Source: Spartobacteria bacterium (lineage in GTDB: Bacteria > Verrucomicrobiota > Verrucomicrobiia > Chthoniobacterales > UBA10450). From it: DNA of 64,000 nucleotides. The translations under genes were made by a program, and so were the position numbers. The notes beneath the pieces were generated by a model. The model was not told where the DNA came from. It searched no databases and was given only the letters and a program-made list of their open reading frames with translations. The stretch is taken from NCBI GenBank assembly GCA_003167365.1, contig PMTM01000012.1, forward strand, positions 65,255-129,254. The letters run 5' to 3'. Positions within the stretch are counted from its first letter, which is position 1; the number at the start of each line of letters is the position of its first letter. Shown here in pieces: positions 1 through 8,964 of the stretch.

Positions 1-472
1 CGTGCGGATCGAGACTGTGACCGTAGGTGTAAAGCCGATACCAAAACGACGCAATTGAGAACGAGCCGAAGTAAGAATAGATCGCGAAAAGATCGACAAC
101 GTTGCTCATCTCGCCGAACACGACCGAGCGCAGGGTCATCAAAATAATCAGACCGAAAACGAACGGCATCCAGCGCATCTCCAAGAAATCCGCTTCCTGA
201 ATCGGTTTCATGCCGATGTAATGATTGAGGCCGTTGATCTCGTTGAGATGCTGGCCATTCAATCCGCCGCCCTGGATCTTGTACGAGAAGATGTAGAGAT
301 CGAGTCCATCGGAATATTGGGGCGCGACCAAATGCATTTTCCACAACGGAAAAAAGATCGATGCGGCAATGGTCACCGCGGCGGCCAAAAGAAGGAGCCG
401 CGACCAGGGATTGAGCGGTTTGTGCAGAAACCGAAACTCGCGTCGAAGAAAAGTGGAAACCTGTTGGACCAT
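1..472 (-). CDS. nos-cluster membrane protein (3' end outside window)
   Basis: The ATG at 472 opens a frame that runs off the left edge (about 157 codons visible). The protein starts with MVQQVSTFLRREF, has a hydrophobic segment around residues 25-45, then a soluble stretch containing DLYIFSYKIQGGGLNGQHLNEIN and HYIGMKPI, then at least one further hydrophobic segment. This Tyr/Gly-rich block is, from memory, typical of a conserved membrane protein next to nosZ in clade II nos clusters; its biochemical role is not known to me. It lies 21 bp downstream of nosZ on the same strand, so co-transcription is likely. It also carries one copy of the 10-mer AGATCGACAW at 90-99. Confidence 0.75.
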   Translation of the reverse strand, partial: MVQQVSTFLRREFRFLHKPLNPWSRLLLLAAAVTIAASIFFPLWKMHLVAPQYSDGLDLYIFSYKIQGGGLNGQHLNEINGLNHYIGMKPIQEADFLEMRWMPFVFGLIILMTLRSVVFGEMSNVVDLFAIYSYFGSFSIASFWYRLYTYGHSLDPH

Positions 473-493
473 TTTTGCCCTAGGGTTGTGAGC

Positions 494-2410
494 TTATCGT
501 TGTGCAGTTGCTCCGGCGGGAGCTGGGTTGGCCGGTCCTTCGCCTGTTTTCCATACCACGAGGTAGCCCTGCATTTCCTGGTGCAGCGCCGAACAGAAAT
601 TCGTGCAGTAAAAGGGAAACACGCCGGTCTTGGTTAACTTCAGCTTCATCGTTTTTGTTTCACCCGGATCGACGGTGATGTTGATGTTGTTTTCCACGAT
701 GCCAAACCCATGAATCATGTCCCGCGTCTGTTCGATATTGGTCAGATAAATCGTGAGCGTGTCGCCCACCTGCGCGTCAATCCGGTCCGGCGTGAAGCGG
801 CTGCGAATGGCGGTGAGCTTGGCGACGACTTGGTTGCCGTTGCGCGTTACGCCGGTCTGCGCTTTATCCCAAACGGCATTTGGATCCTTGTTTTCGTCTT
901 TGGGATAAACTTCGGCTGGCTGGATTTCGCTGACCTTGAGAATCTGTGCGAAGTGCGGCTCCGGTTCGGTGTACGCTTCGGCAACCATTTTCATTTTGTC
1001 GCCGCTGATGTCGATCAATTGGCTCGACTCCGGCTCCGCCGGGCCGACATTGATGTGCCGGCCGGCTGAAAGCTTGTTCATGGCCACCAGCCATTTTCCA
1101 TACGGATTTTTCGTGTCGCTGCCGGCGACGACAAGATGGCCGGTGGCGAAATGCGTCTGCACTTTGTCGAGCACGACTTTGTTCAAATCTTTTTTCTCTT
1201 CGCCACTCCACGGCGGCAGTTTCCATTTCACGATGCACGAATCGATGAACATCGATGTGTAGGCGAAACCTTTGCCGTCATACTGGGTGTGGAGCGGCCC
1301 GAGCCCGACCGGCACCTCGCCTTCCACGACTGCTTCGTATTTCAAAATCGGCACGCCGCGAAAATTGCCTTCGAATGTTTTGTTATTAATCGCCGCCTGG
1401 ACTTTTTCGAAGTTCAGCACCGTCGTCGCGGGTTGCAGCTTTCCGCCGGCCACGACCCATTTGCCGGTGGGATCGACATCGAACCCGTGCGGCGATTTGC
1501 CGATCGGCACGAAATATAAAATGCCCGGAACTTTCGCCGGATCTATGATCGGCACGCCGTCCATCATTTGCGCTTTGCCGTCGGCGACTGCTTGCGCGGC
1601 TGCGCGCCAGTTCACGATCGCGCACAGGTCGCGGTCCTTCTGAGTCGCGTTCGCCTCGAGGACGTCGTGGGCCATGGCCGTGTTGTAATTCGTCCAGAAC
1701 GCCCAACCGCTGCTCGGTCCTTTGCCGGTTGAGCCGAGGTCCCAATCGAATGGCGGTGTCAAAATCTGCCATCCCACTTTCATCTCGCCAGTCTGCGGAT
1801 CGACTTTGATGCCGCTGACCATGCCGTTGAATTCTTTCTCGTAATCTTTCGGATCGGCCACGCGGCCTTTCGGCAGCGGTACCGAGAAACGCGTCGCGCA
1901 CAGGATGTATTCGGTGTTTTCGGTTACGAACGAGGATCCGTGATTACCCATCGAATTCGGAATCGGGCCGAGAATCTGGTGTGTTTTGAAATCGCGCAGA
2001 TCGATCCGCGCGATTCGATTGTTGGCAACGTCGTTTACGAACAGCCACCGGCCGTCGTATTTCGAATCGGTTTGCGAAAGAGCCGGGTGATGCATGTCGC
2101 CCCAGGCGAAACCGCCCAGCATCTTCTTCGATGCCTCATCGAACCCGTAACCGGTGCCCGGATACGGCGCGAACACGGGAATGGTGCTGATATGGCGCAA
2201 CGACGGAAGGCCAGCGACAAAGACCTGGCCGGAATGTCCCCCGGAATAGAAGAGGTAATATTCATCTTTTTCTCCCGGCGCGACGTAAGTGGCGAGTGCG
2301 TTTGCGGTCCGGTCGCCTTGTGACGTGCTGCTGCTTTTCCCGCAACCGGTAAAGCCGGTCGCGATGACTCCGATCGCAAGCGCGATCCAATATTTCTTTG
2401 TTGTTTTCAT
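494..2410 (-). CDS. nosZ: Nitrous-oxide reductase, clade II (Sec/lipoprotein type)
   Basis: Periplasmic multicopper enzyme reducing N2O to N2, the last step of denitrification. At 638 residues it has the family length. The N-terminal beta-propeller carries seven histidines in the expected CuZ contexts: H107/H108 (DMHHP), H157 (GNHGSS), H248 (MAHDV), H308 (SPHGF), H374 (GPLHTQ) and H425 (TGHLVV). The C-terminal cupredoxin domain has the CuA set H567, C602, C606, H610 and M613 (FYCTNFCSALHQEM). The leader lacks a twin-arginine motif and ends in a lipobox-like GFTGC (C23), so export is probably Sec-dependent with possible lipidation; this is the clade II pattern. An azurin-like gene lies immediately upstream and a nos membrane protein downstream. 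Confidence 0.97.
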   Translation of the reverse strand: MKTTKKYWIALAIGVIATGFTGCGKSSSTSQGDRTANALATYVAPGEKDEYYLFYSGGHSGQVFVAGLPSLRHISTIPVFAPYPGTGYGFDEASKKMLGGFAWGDMHHPALSQTDSKYDGRWLFVNDVANNRIARIDLRDFKTHQILGPIPNSMGNHGSSFVTENTEYILCATRFSVPLPKGRVADPKDYEKEFNGMVSGIKVDPQTGEMKVGWQILTPPFDWDLGSTGKGPSSGWAFWTNYNTAMAHDVLEANATQKDRDLCAIVNWRAAAQAVADGKAQMMDGVPIIDPAKVPGILYFVPIGKSPHGFDVDPTGKWVVAGGKLQPATTVLNFEKVQAAINNKTFEGNFRGVPILKYEAVVEGEVPVGLGPLHTQYDGKGFAYTSMFIDSCIVKWKLPPWSGEEKKDLNKVVLDKVQTHFATGHLVVAGSDTKNPYGKWLVAMNKLSAGRHINVGPAEPESSQLIDISGDKMKMVAEAYTEPEPHFAQILKVSEIQPAEVYPKDENKDPNAVWDKAQTGVTRNGNQVVAKLTAIRSRFTPDRIDAQVGDTLTIYLTNIEQTRDMIHGFGIVENNINITVDPGETKTMKLKLTKTGVFPFYCTNFCSALHQEMQGYLVVWKTGEGPANPAPAGATAQR

Positions 2411-2425
2411 TTTCGACGTTCCGTG

Positions 2426-2435
2426 TTGTCGATCT
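2426..2435 (-). repeat. AGATCGACAW 10-mer, intergenic copy
   Basis: This copy of the over-represented 10-mer (AGATCGACAA on the minus strand) sits in the 24-bp gap between the cupredoxin stop and the nosZ start, so protein sequence cannot explain it. See the finding on the dispersed 10-mer. Confidence 0.6.
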
Positions 2436-2911
2436 TATTTCACTGTCATGATGCCCTTGGTGCCCTGTGAATAGTGTCCCGGGAACGAACAGAAAAACGG
2501 GTAGTCACCGGGGATGTATGGCGCGTTGAAAGTGACGGTATCGCTTTCTCCGGGTCCGAGCAGCTTGACGTGTGCGATTACACCCTTCGCATCCGGCGGA
2601 ACGTAATCATGCGACGCGTTCGTCGAGGCCGCATCCAGAAAAGCTTGGACGTTCACGTTGCGGTCAAGCACGACGAAATTGTGACCCATCGAAAATTTTG
2701 GCGTTGTCCCGACATTCTTTAGCGTGACGGAAATCTTCTGGCCCGGCTTCGCATCGAAAGCCGTGACGTCGTATTTCATTTTGTCGTCGGCGTTGATTTC
2801 GACGGTTTTGGGCGGCGCTTCCGGCGCGCGCGAACAACCGGTGATGGAAAATAGAAGCGCGCTGCACCCGAGCGCGATGATCGAGAGTGGCTGGTTAGAT
2901 ATTTTTCTCAT
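2435..2911 (-). CDS. Azurin/plastocyanin-like copper lipoprotein
   Basis: Small type-1 copper electron carrier, probably periplasmic and membrane-tethered, and a plausible electron donor to the adjacent NosZ. The leader ends in SITGC (C26), a good lipobox. The cupredoxin fold shows the azurin pattern: H77 in SMGHNF, then C141 and H146 in FFCSFPGHYSQGTKGIM. The usual axial Met four residues after the second His (GHSALM in azurin) is absent; Q149 or G150 occupies that place and the next Met is M155. The copper site may therefore have a Gln or other weak axial ligand. Transcribed with nosZ, 24 bp apart. Confidence 0.9.
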   Translation of the reverse strand: MRKISNQPLSIIALGCSALLFSITGCSRAPEAPPKTVEINADDKMKYDVTAFDAKPGQKISVTLKNVGTTPKFSMGHNFVVLDRNVNVQAFLDAASTNASHDYVPPDAKGVIAHVKLLGPGESDTVTFNAPYIPGDYPFFCSFPGHYSQGTKGIMTVK

Positions 2912-3011
2912 GGCTTTAAGATTGGATTTCTTCGGTGGTCCCGCCTTGATTCAAATCAAGGTTTAATCGGATTTCTTCTGGACGTAACAGACCAGCGAAC
3001 TCAATTGTGAG

Positions 3012-3914
3012 ATGCGAAATTCGTCCCTCAGCGCATCAGTGACGTTATGCGCCTTGTTCGTTTTCATTGCCGGCAATCGCTCAGCGCAAACGGCGGACAA
3101 TAATCTCGACCGGCATTACGACGCCCGCGGAATCATTCGCGGCTTCGCCCCCGATCGCCGAGCGATCGATGTCGAACATGAAGATATTCGCGGCTTCATG
3201 CCCTCAATGACAATGTCGTTCTCGGTGCGCGATTCGAAACAGATCGCCGGAATGCGAATTGGCGACGCGATTTCATTCCGACTGACCGTGACGGACAATG
3301 ATTCGTGGATCGATCAAATTAAAAGGATCAACGTCGATGAAGTGCGACTGCCCGCACCCACTGGTACGCCGAAGACAAGGTCGACAATCGATAATTCGGC
3401 GCGACTGCGCGAAGGCGAAATGATGCCAGCGTTTGAGCTCACCGATCAGAGCGGCGATCAAATCACGTTAAAGAAGTTTCGCGGACATCCGTTTGTTTTG
3501 ACCTTCATCTTTACGCGCTGTCCGATTCCCAATTTTTGTCCGCTGATATCGAAGAATTTCGTTGAGCTGCAGAAGGCAATCAAAAACGGCTCCGGAACGT
3601 TAGCGCAAACGCGATTGCTGAGCATTTCATTCGATCCGGATTTCGATACGCCGCAAATTTTGAAGGCTTACGCGGACCACGAGCAGGCCGACCGGAAAAT
3701 CTGGGAGTTCGCAACTGGCGAGAAATCCAAGATAGACAATCTCACCCGCGCTTTCTCGGTTTATGTGCAAGCCGAAGCCGGCACAATCTCGCACAGTCTC
3801 GCCACGGCATTAATTGGTGAAGATGGGAAGATCGCAAGGATCTGGCGCGGCAATGGTTGGAGCCCTTCCGAGGTTATCGGCGAGATTGAAGGCAACAAGC
3901 AGCCGACCAAATAG
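3012..3914 (+). CDS. CusF-like / SCO1-SenC copper chaperone fusion
   Basis: Secreted two-domain copper protein of 300 residues. After a signal peptide (to about residue 25), residues 35-105 resemble the CusF-type copper-binding fold, with H56 and the Met-rich GFMPSMTMSF (M63, M66, M68). Residues 135-295 are a Sco/thioredoxin domain with the metal-binding cysteines C170 and C176 (TRCPIPNFC, a CX5C spacing rather than the classical CX3C) and the conserved His at H261 (TISHSL). Sco proteins insert copper into CuA sites. The gene is divergent from the cupredoxin/nosZ unit, so it probably supplies copper to the NosZ CuA centre or to a cytochrome oxidase. Confidence 0.85.
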   Translation: MRNSSLSASVTLCALFVFIAGNRSAQTADNNLDRHYDARGIIRGFAPDRRAIDVEHEDIRGFMPSMTMSFSVRDSKQIAGMRIGDAISFRLTVTDNDSWIDQIKRINVDEVRLPAPTGTPKTRSTIDNSARLREGEMMPAFELTDQSGDQITLKKFRGHPFVLTFIFTRCPIPNFCPLISKNFVELQKAIKNGSGTLAQTRLLSISFDPDFDTPQILKAYADHEQADRKIWEFATGEKSKIDNLTRAFSVYVQAEAGTISHSLATALIGEDGKIARIWRGNGWSPSEVIGEIEGNKQPTK

Positions 3915-3958
3915 GCCGATAGCAAACCTTCGGCACGCCAGGAAGCGGAGTCACTGTT

Positions 3959-5125
3959 TTATTCCTCCAGGTCAGCAATCGCGACCTTGGGAATTACTTT
4001 TCCCATCCAAATCAACACTGCGATGAGCCAGAAGATTGCCGCCGCGACGAGATGGACGGTGCGTGCTTTTGGCGCAAGATCGGCGACGTAACGTGAGAGC
4101 ATCGCGAAGAAGATCAGCGCTCCGACAATGATAAAAAACGGCAGCCGTTTCAGGAACAGATGCGCATTGCCGCTGTGACCAAAGACCACTCGGATGGCGA
4201 TGGTTAGGACGATGAAGCTAAATCCGCTGACGAACACAACGTGGAGAGCGCCGATTCGATATTGCGGCCAGAGCGCTTCTACTCCAATGCCGATGACAAC
4301 CGTAGCAATGCCGACGCGTAAACAGTCACCCAGGAAACTGCGACCGCGCCGAGGCATCCTCGCGATGAGGTAAACCAGGATGGCGCCGAGTCGCACCCAT
4401 CCGGCGATGGCGTTTACAACAATCGATTCGGTGATGAATGTTAGATCGACAATAACACCGATCGTCGCGGCAAAAGTCGCTCGCGTGATCCAACCTGGCG
4501 GAAGCGTGCGCGATTCTGCCAACTCGTCGGCACATGGGAGATCGAGCAGGCGCGGCAACAGGAATGGCGCGACGCCGAGAATCGGGAGGAGGACAAATCC
4601 CTGCTCGAGCAGCGACGCGCCGACGCGATATTGCGCGGAATAAGCTTTGTTTTCGAAGAGCGTGAGCAGGAGAGCGCCCGCAAATCCGTTTAAGAGCCCG
4701 AGCGCGACGAGCGCGAAATTTGGCGGAGGCGAGTCTTTGCGCCGCACGAAACGCTTGCCGATAACACAGAGAAAAAATGCGAGACAAAGAATAAACAAGG
4801 CGTCGCCAGCGCGATACGCCCCGCCAAAGTGAAAGCCCGCCGAGAGAAGATCGAGAGTCAAAAGCGTGATCAATTCACCCCTCGAGAAATGGCGCGTCGA
4901 GGTTATCCGCGGACCGGCCGTTCCCAGAAAGCCGATAATGAATGAAGCCATGAAGCCCTCGATCATCAGCCGCGCGTGAGCCGTCGCCGGATACGTGGTG
5001 ATGAGTCCAGCGTAGTAGAGAGGCCAGAGCGACACCCCGACGATTCCGAGCGTCAGCCCAACCGGAAAGAAAAGTCGGAATGGCTCCTCGCAAAAGAGCT
5101 GAATCGAGCGATTCCGAGTTTCCAT
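3959..5125 (-). CDS. NnrS-family multi-pass membrane protein
   Basis: Polytopic inner-membrane protein of 388 residues with about 10-12 hydrophobic segments. The N-terminal signature FRLFFPVG followed by ATAHARLMIEGFMASFIIGFL and GTAGPR matches the NnrS family, heme/copper membrane proteins linked to nitric-oxide stress and denitrification. Its place beside nosZ and copper-handling genes fits. It converges with the Sco gene, with 44 bp between the stops. The ATG at 5125 gives the FCEEPFR lead typical of the family, so this start is preferred. Confidence 0.88.
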   Translation of the reverse strand: METRNRSIQLFCEEPFRLFFPVGLTLGIVGVSLWPLYYAGLITTYPATAHARLMIEGFMASFIIGFLGTAGPRITSTRHFSRGELITLLTLDLLSAGFHFGGAYRAGDALFILCLAFFLCVIGKRFVRRKDSPPPNFALVALGLLNGFAGALLLTLFENKAYSAQYRVGASLLEQGFVLLPILGVAPFLLPRLLDLPCADELAESRTLPPGWITRATFAATIGVIVDLTFITESIVVNAIAGWVRLGAILVYLIARMPRRGRSFLGDCLRVGIATVVIGIGVEALWPQYRIGALHVVFVSGFSFIVLTIAIRVVFGHSGNAHLFLKRLPFFIIVGALIFFAMLSRYVADLAPKARTVHLVAAAIFWLIAVLIWMGKVIPKVAIADLEE

Positions 5126-5434
5126 CTGTGCAGCAAACGGGCTTCGAGAAAAATCTCAAGCGCGAAGACGTAGCGAGAAAAGTGGCTTAAGTGATAATGC
5201 CAGCCCGGAGGTGCAGGCCCAAACCAACTTTGTCACCTTAAGTAACGAGGAAGATGGGTTTGCTTACGCAATGGGTAAATTTGTCTTCCTCAATGGAAAA
5301 AAATAGGGCGGTATGGAAGTTCTCTCTGTGATCTTCGTGATTGAGTTCGACGGGATGAAATTGTGATGTGAACCGCGAAGGCACAGGAGCGACGCAAGCC
5401 GTTACGATCAATTCGAATTATTACGACAACTGGT
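5126..5434. other. Intergenic region, 309 bp
   Basis: Between the divergently transcribed NnrS gene and the DUF488 gene. It should contain both promoters, but I cannot place convincing boxes. A short inverted pair GAGGAAGA (near 5248) and TCTTCCTC (near 5283) flanks about 28 bp and could form a weak hairpin. No credible gene is visible here. Confidence 0.5.
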
Positions 5435-6049
5435 TTGAAGAAGAAGAATGCCAAGGTCAGACATTCTACGGTCGCATTGACGATTGGGCACTCCACACGC
5501 GCGATCGAGGAATTTATCGGCCTTCTTCAAGCGCACACTGTATCGCGCGTAGTAGATGTGCGGACGATCCCGCGCTCCCGATACAACCCGCAGTTTAACC
5601 AGGATTCGTTGGCAGATTCATTGAAGAAAGCTGGCCTGGGTTACGTTCACATGCCGGGACTAGGAGGGTTGCGTCATGCCAGACGCGATTCGGTCAACGT
5701 GGGCTGGCGAAATGCTTCCTTTCGAGGTTATGCGGATTACATGCAGACGCCACAATTTGAGCAGAGCCTTGAAGAATTGATCCAGTTGACCGAGCAGGAA
5801 CGGATCGCAATCATGTGTGCCGAAGCGGTGCCTTGGCGTTGTCATCGCTCGCTCATCGCCGATGCCTTGCTGGTTCGGGGAATCCGCACAGAGGACATCA
5901 TGAGTCCAACTAGCCGCCAGGTTCACACTCTCACGCCTTTTGCGAAAGTCCGCGGCACCACGATCACATATCCAGCCGAAGTCTCACGGAGTAATCTAAA
6001 GAAGCCGTCGGCCAAACGCTCGGGAGCACGACCAATCAAAGCAACCTGA
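5435..6049 (+). CDS. DUF488 family protein
   Basis: Cytosolic protein of about 200 residues. It shows the DUF488 hallmarks: TIGHST near the N-terminus, VVDVRTIPRSRYNPQFN, the GLGG loop, then IAIMCAEAVPWRCHRSLIADAL and a basic C-terminal tail. The conserved Cys in MCAE and the CHR motif are intact. The family's function is unknown; a role in nucleic-acid or stress metabolism has been suggested but not shown. The start is uncertain: the frame opens with TTG at 5435 inside an AAG-rich run, and another TTG lies just before TIGHST. Confidence 0.85.
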   Translation: MKKKNAKVRHSTVALTIGHSTRAIEEFIGLLQAHTVSRVVDVRTIPRSRYNPQFNQDSLADSLKKAGLGYVHMPGLGGLRHARRDSVNVGWRNASFRGYADYMQTPQFEQSLEELIQLTEQERIAIMCAEAVPWRCHRSLIADALLVRGIRTEDIMSPTSRQVHTLTPFAKVRGTTITYPAEVSRSNLKKPSAKRSGARPIKAT

Positions 6050-6071
6050 TTCAAACTAGAACCCACTCCTC

Positions 6072-7739
6072 ATGCAGACATTCGACGAAGTCCATCGAGC
6101 TATCCACTATCCACCGGATCGCCGTTTCCGTGTCTGGATAAATCCCTGGTTCGTTGTTGCGTTTGCAGTTGTCGCTCTCGCTCCAGTCGCGATTGCCTGG
6201 GGACAATATCTCATCGCCGGGCTTCCAACGGAGACTTTCCAGCCGCCGATCAGTCTGGAAAATCCTCCGACTCCGCATGGTTTCCCCGTGTGGTTGCGAT
6301 TGACCCATTTTGTGAACTTCTTTTTTCTGATTCTCCTTGTCCGCAGCGGACTCTCTATTTTGATGGATCATCCACGACTTTATTGGAACCGCCATTGCAC
6401 GCCGAATTCGGAGTGGATGCGGTTTACACCGCTCGAAGTGCCGATTGACCGCTTCTGGACAGCGAAGGACGACGCCCGTTACATTTCCCCGTTGGTGGCG
6501 TTGCCCGGATACCGACACACCGTGGGCATGGCGCGCTCGTGGCATTTCCTCTCGGTTTACGGATTTCTTCTCAATGGTTTTATTTTTATCGCGCTGCTTT
6601 TCTTCACCGATCAATGGAAGCGTCTGGTTCCGGTTTCATGGGAGATTATTCCGGCCGCCTGGAAAGCTTTTGTCTATTACGCCACCTTCCATCTGCCGGC
6701 GGAACCAAACGGCTTCTATCAATTCAATCCGCTGCAACAGCTTTCATACTTCGCTGTCATTTTCGTCATGGCACCGCTGTCCATGTTAACCGGGATAGCG
6801 ATGTCCCCGGCGGTTGATAATCGGTTCCCTCTTTTCCCAAAGCTCTTCGGGAGCAGGCAAGGAGCGCGATCCATCCATTTTATTTTGCTGATTGGTTACC
6901 TCTGCTTTCTGGCGATGCATGTGGGCTTGGTCGCCATCACTGGATTTGTGAGAAACATGAACCACATCGTTACGGGGCGCGATGACGCGCACCTCATCGG
7001 GATGATGATTGGTCTCATCGCCATTGGCCTCGTAGTGGTTTCCTGGGGCCTCGTTCACTTTATCGCATGGAAATATCCTCGTACCATGCAGCATTTATAT
7101 AAAGCCATCGCCGGGCTATTTCACTGGAATGTGCTGAGCCGCCTCAAGCCCGATGAACGCTATACACAAAAGGACATTTCCCCCTTCTTCTGGCCGAATG
7201 GAAAGTTACCGGTTTCCGATAAATGGAAGCAACTCGCGGCGAATGGATTCCAGGATTTCAAATTGAAGATTGGTGGTTTGGTGGAAAATCCGATCGAGCT
7301 TTCACTTGAGGAACTTCGCGCGCTTGGCAAGGAAGAATACATCTCCATGCATCATTGCATCCAAGGCTGGTCGGGAATCGCGCAATGGGGCGGGCTTCCG
7401 TTTAAACGGTTGATCGAGATCGTCAAACCCAAGCCCGAAGCAAAAGTCGTGGCTTTCTATTCCTACGGCGAAGGGTTGTACGGTGGACAATACTATGACA
7501 CCCAAAGCATGGAAACAGCGCTCAAGGCGAGATGTTTACTCGCCTATGAGATGAACCAAGCTCCGCTGCCTGAAGCGTATGGCGCTCCGCTTCGACTGCG
7601 CGTTGAAAATCAACTTGGCTATAAAATGGTGAAGTGGATAGACCGCATCGAATTCATCGAAACGGAAAAGACTCTTGGCAAGGGAGAAGGGGGCAAGAAC
7701 GAGGATGATGAATATTTTGATATCTTGCCTAACATTTGA
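6072..7739 (+). CDS. Cytochrome b561-like / sulfite-oxidase-type molybdopterin fusion
   Basis: A 555-residue fusion. Residues 1-350 form a membrane domain with about five helices and several helix histidines (H79, H158, H269, H283), like the di-heme cytochrome b subunits of thiosulfate or formate oxidoreductases. Residues 390-545 are a soluble sulfite-oxidase-like molybdopterin domain, with C429 in SMHHCIQGW as the expected molybdenum ligand, then GLYGGQYYDT and GAPLRLRVENQLGYKMVKW. It probably passes electrons between a periplasmic substrate and the quinone pool; the substrate cannot be read from sequence. It has its own ATG 22 bp after the DUF488 stop. Confidence 0.9.
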   Translation: MQTFDEVHRAIHYPPDRRFRVWINPWFVVAFAVVALAPVAIAWGQYLIAGLPTETFQPPISLENPPTPHGFPVWLRLTHFVNFFFLILLVRSGLSILMDHPRLYWNRHCTPNSEWMRFTPLEVPIDRFWTAKDDARYISPLVALPGYRHTVGMARSWHFLSVYGFLLNGFIFIALLFFTDQWKRLVPVSWEIIPAAWKAFVYYATFHLPAEPNGFYQFNPLQQLSYFAVIFVMAPLSMLTGIAMSPAVDNRFPLFPKLFGSRQGARSIHFILLIGYLCFLAMHVGLVAITGFVRNMNHIVTGRDDAHLIGMMIGLIAIGLVVVSWGLVHFIAWKYPRTMQHLYKAIAGLFHWNVLSRLKPDERYTQKDISPFFWPNGKLPVSDKWKQLAANGFQDFKLKIGGLVENPIELSLEELRALGKEEYISMHHCIQGWSGIAQWGGLPFKRLIEIVKPKPEAKVVAFYSYGEGLYGGQYYDTQSMETALKARCLLAYEMNQAPLPEAYGAPLRLRVENQLGYKMVKWIDRIEFIETEKTLGKGEGGKNEDDEYFDILPNI

Positions 7740-7772
7740 AGTGCCATTCTCACACACATCCACGCCTGCGAT

Positions 7773-8052
7773 ATGATCGCGTGCAAAATCTCTAAGAATG
7801 CGAGGATAGTTTTTGTGGGCATCAATCCGCATCCCGGTTCCTATCGGCGCGGCGTGCCCTTTTCCAACAACAAGATGTTTTGGTATTTGCTGAACCGGGC
7901 CGGGTTACTCCAGGAAGCAGAAAGTGATCTGAAGCTGGCAGACGGAGATCGGCGACGCAAGAGTTTATCTGATGCATTTTCCAATCCGGAGCCCGGCGGC
8001 GATCCGCGTGAAAGAACTTAGGGAAGTGGAGGACGCGAGTGATGGGATCTAG
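7773..8052 (+). pseudogene. Broken mismatch-specific uracil-DNA glycosylase (MUG-like)
   Basis: The first frame (ATG 7773) reads ARIVFVGINPHPGSYRRG, then NKMFWYLLNRAGLL, matching the N-terminus of MUG/TDG-family glycosylases (FVGINP catalytic loop and the N-x-FW-x-LL motif). Similarity then stops. A later stretch in another frame reads IRVKELREVEDASDGI up to a TAG at 8050-8052, resembling the family's 'RAELREG' segment. The C-terminal half with the GMPSS-type motif is missing. I read it as a frameshifted, truncated remnant; a short functional protein is unlikely. Confidence 0.65.
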
Positions 8053-8106
8053 GGCCGGCAAGCAGAATCATGTTATTGCACGGACCACGCTGCATCCGGA
8101 ACTAGA

Positions 8107-8964
8107 TTGAGATTTGTGAACTGCCCGATTGTCTCATGGCGGCCGCTGATTTGGTTGAACATCCTCTGTCTGGATGCACCGATCGTCGCTATCAGTTGGC
8201 AATGGCTTTTTGCGCGAGTCTTCCGTGTCCCAGTCCCGTTAGGCGCACGCGAAGCATTGTTCCTCACTGCGTGGGTCATTTATCTGGTCGACCGCTTAGC
8301 CACTTCGATCTCACTTCCAGCTAATGTTCCAAAAGCAGCGCGAGAGGAATTTTGCTTCAATCACAAAAATGTCTGGGTCGGGCTGATTGCGGTCGGTGCT
8401 TTGCTGGATGCCGAGGTTATTTTCACAGGCATTGAGCGCGAGACATTTGTTCTTGGACTATTTTTGGGCGTGCTTGCCACTGCCTATCTCGTCATTAACC
8501 ACGCGCTCAGCAGACTTTGGCGGGCAATTTCACTCAAGGAAGTGATCATCGGGTTTTTGTTCGCCGCCGGAACACTCCTCGCGCTCTCATCGCAACTTTC
8601 TCTAACGAGATCGACAATCGCACTGACTGCGCTCCTCTTCGCCAGTCTCTGCACGCTCAACTGCGTGAGCATCGCTGTGTGGGAACGCGATCTCGATCGA
8701 GCACAAGGAGGGTATTCGATCGCCACGCGCTGGCCGCAGATGAAATTGTATGCGCGTGTTGCGTCCTTCATTCTCGCAGCGGCGAGCGGCGTCCTGATCT
8801 TGTTCGACCGGCGCCTTTGGCCGATCGCGGTTTGTCTCGGAGTAAGCGCTATTCTTCTGGCCGCGCTTCATTTTGTGTCGATTGCCCGTGATGAACGAAC
8901 GGCACTGGCGGATATGGTTCTACTCACGCCGCTTGTCTTGATGTTTAGCGGCAAAATCGTGTGA
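8107..8964 (+). CDS. UbiA-like polytopic membrane protein
   Basis: Integral membrane protein of 285 residues with about seven hydrophobic helices. The layout resembles the UbiA prenyltransferase superfamily: an aspartate-containing loop after helix 2 (TAWVIYLVDRLATS) and a second acidic loop (VWERDLDRAQGGYS). Neither loop is a textbook NDxxDxxxD, so catalytic activity is uncertain. Its 3' end overlaps the next methyltransferase gene by 4 bp, suggesting translational coupling and a joint role, perhaps in lipid or quinone-like metabolism. Confidence 0.65.
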   Translation: MRFVNCPIVSWRPLIWLNILCLDAPIVAISWQWLFARVFRVPVPLGAREALFLTAWVIYLVDRLATSISLPANVPKAAREEFCFNHKNVWVGLIAVGALLDAEVIFTGIERETFVLGLFLGVLATAYLVINHALSRLWRAISLKEVIIGFLFAAGTLLALSSQLSLTRSTIALTALLFASLCTLNCVSIAVWERDLDRAQGGYSIATRWPQMKLYARVASFILAAASGVLILFDRRLWPIAVCLGVSAILLAALHFVSIARDERTALADMVLLTPLVLMFSGKIV

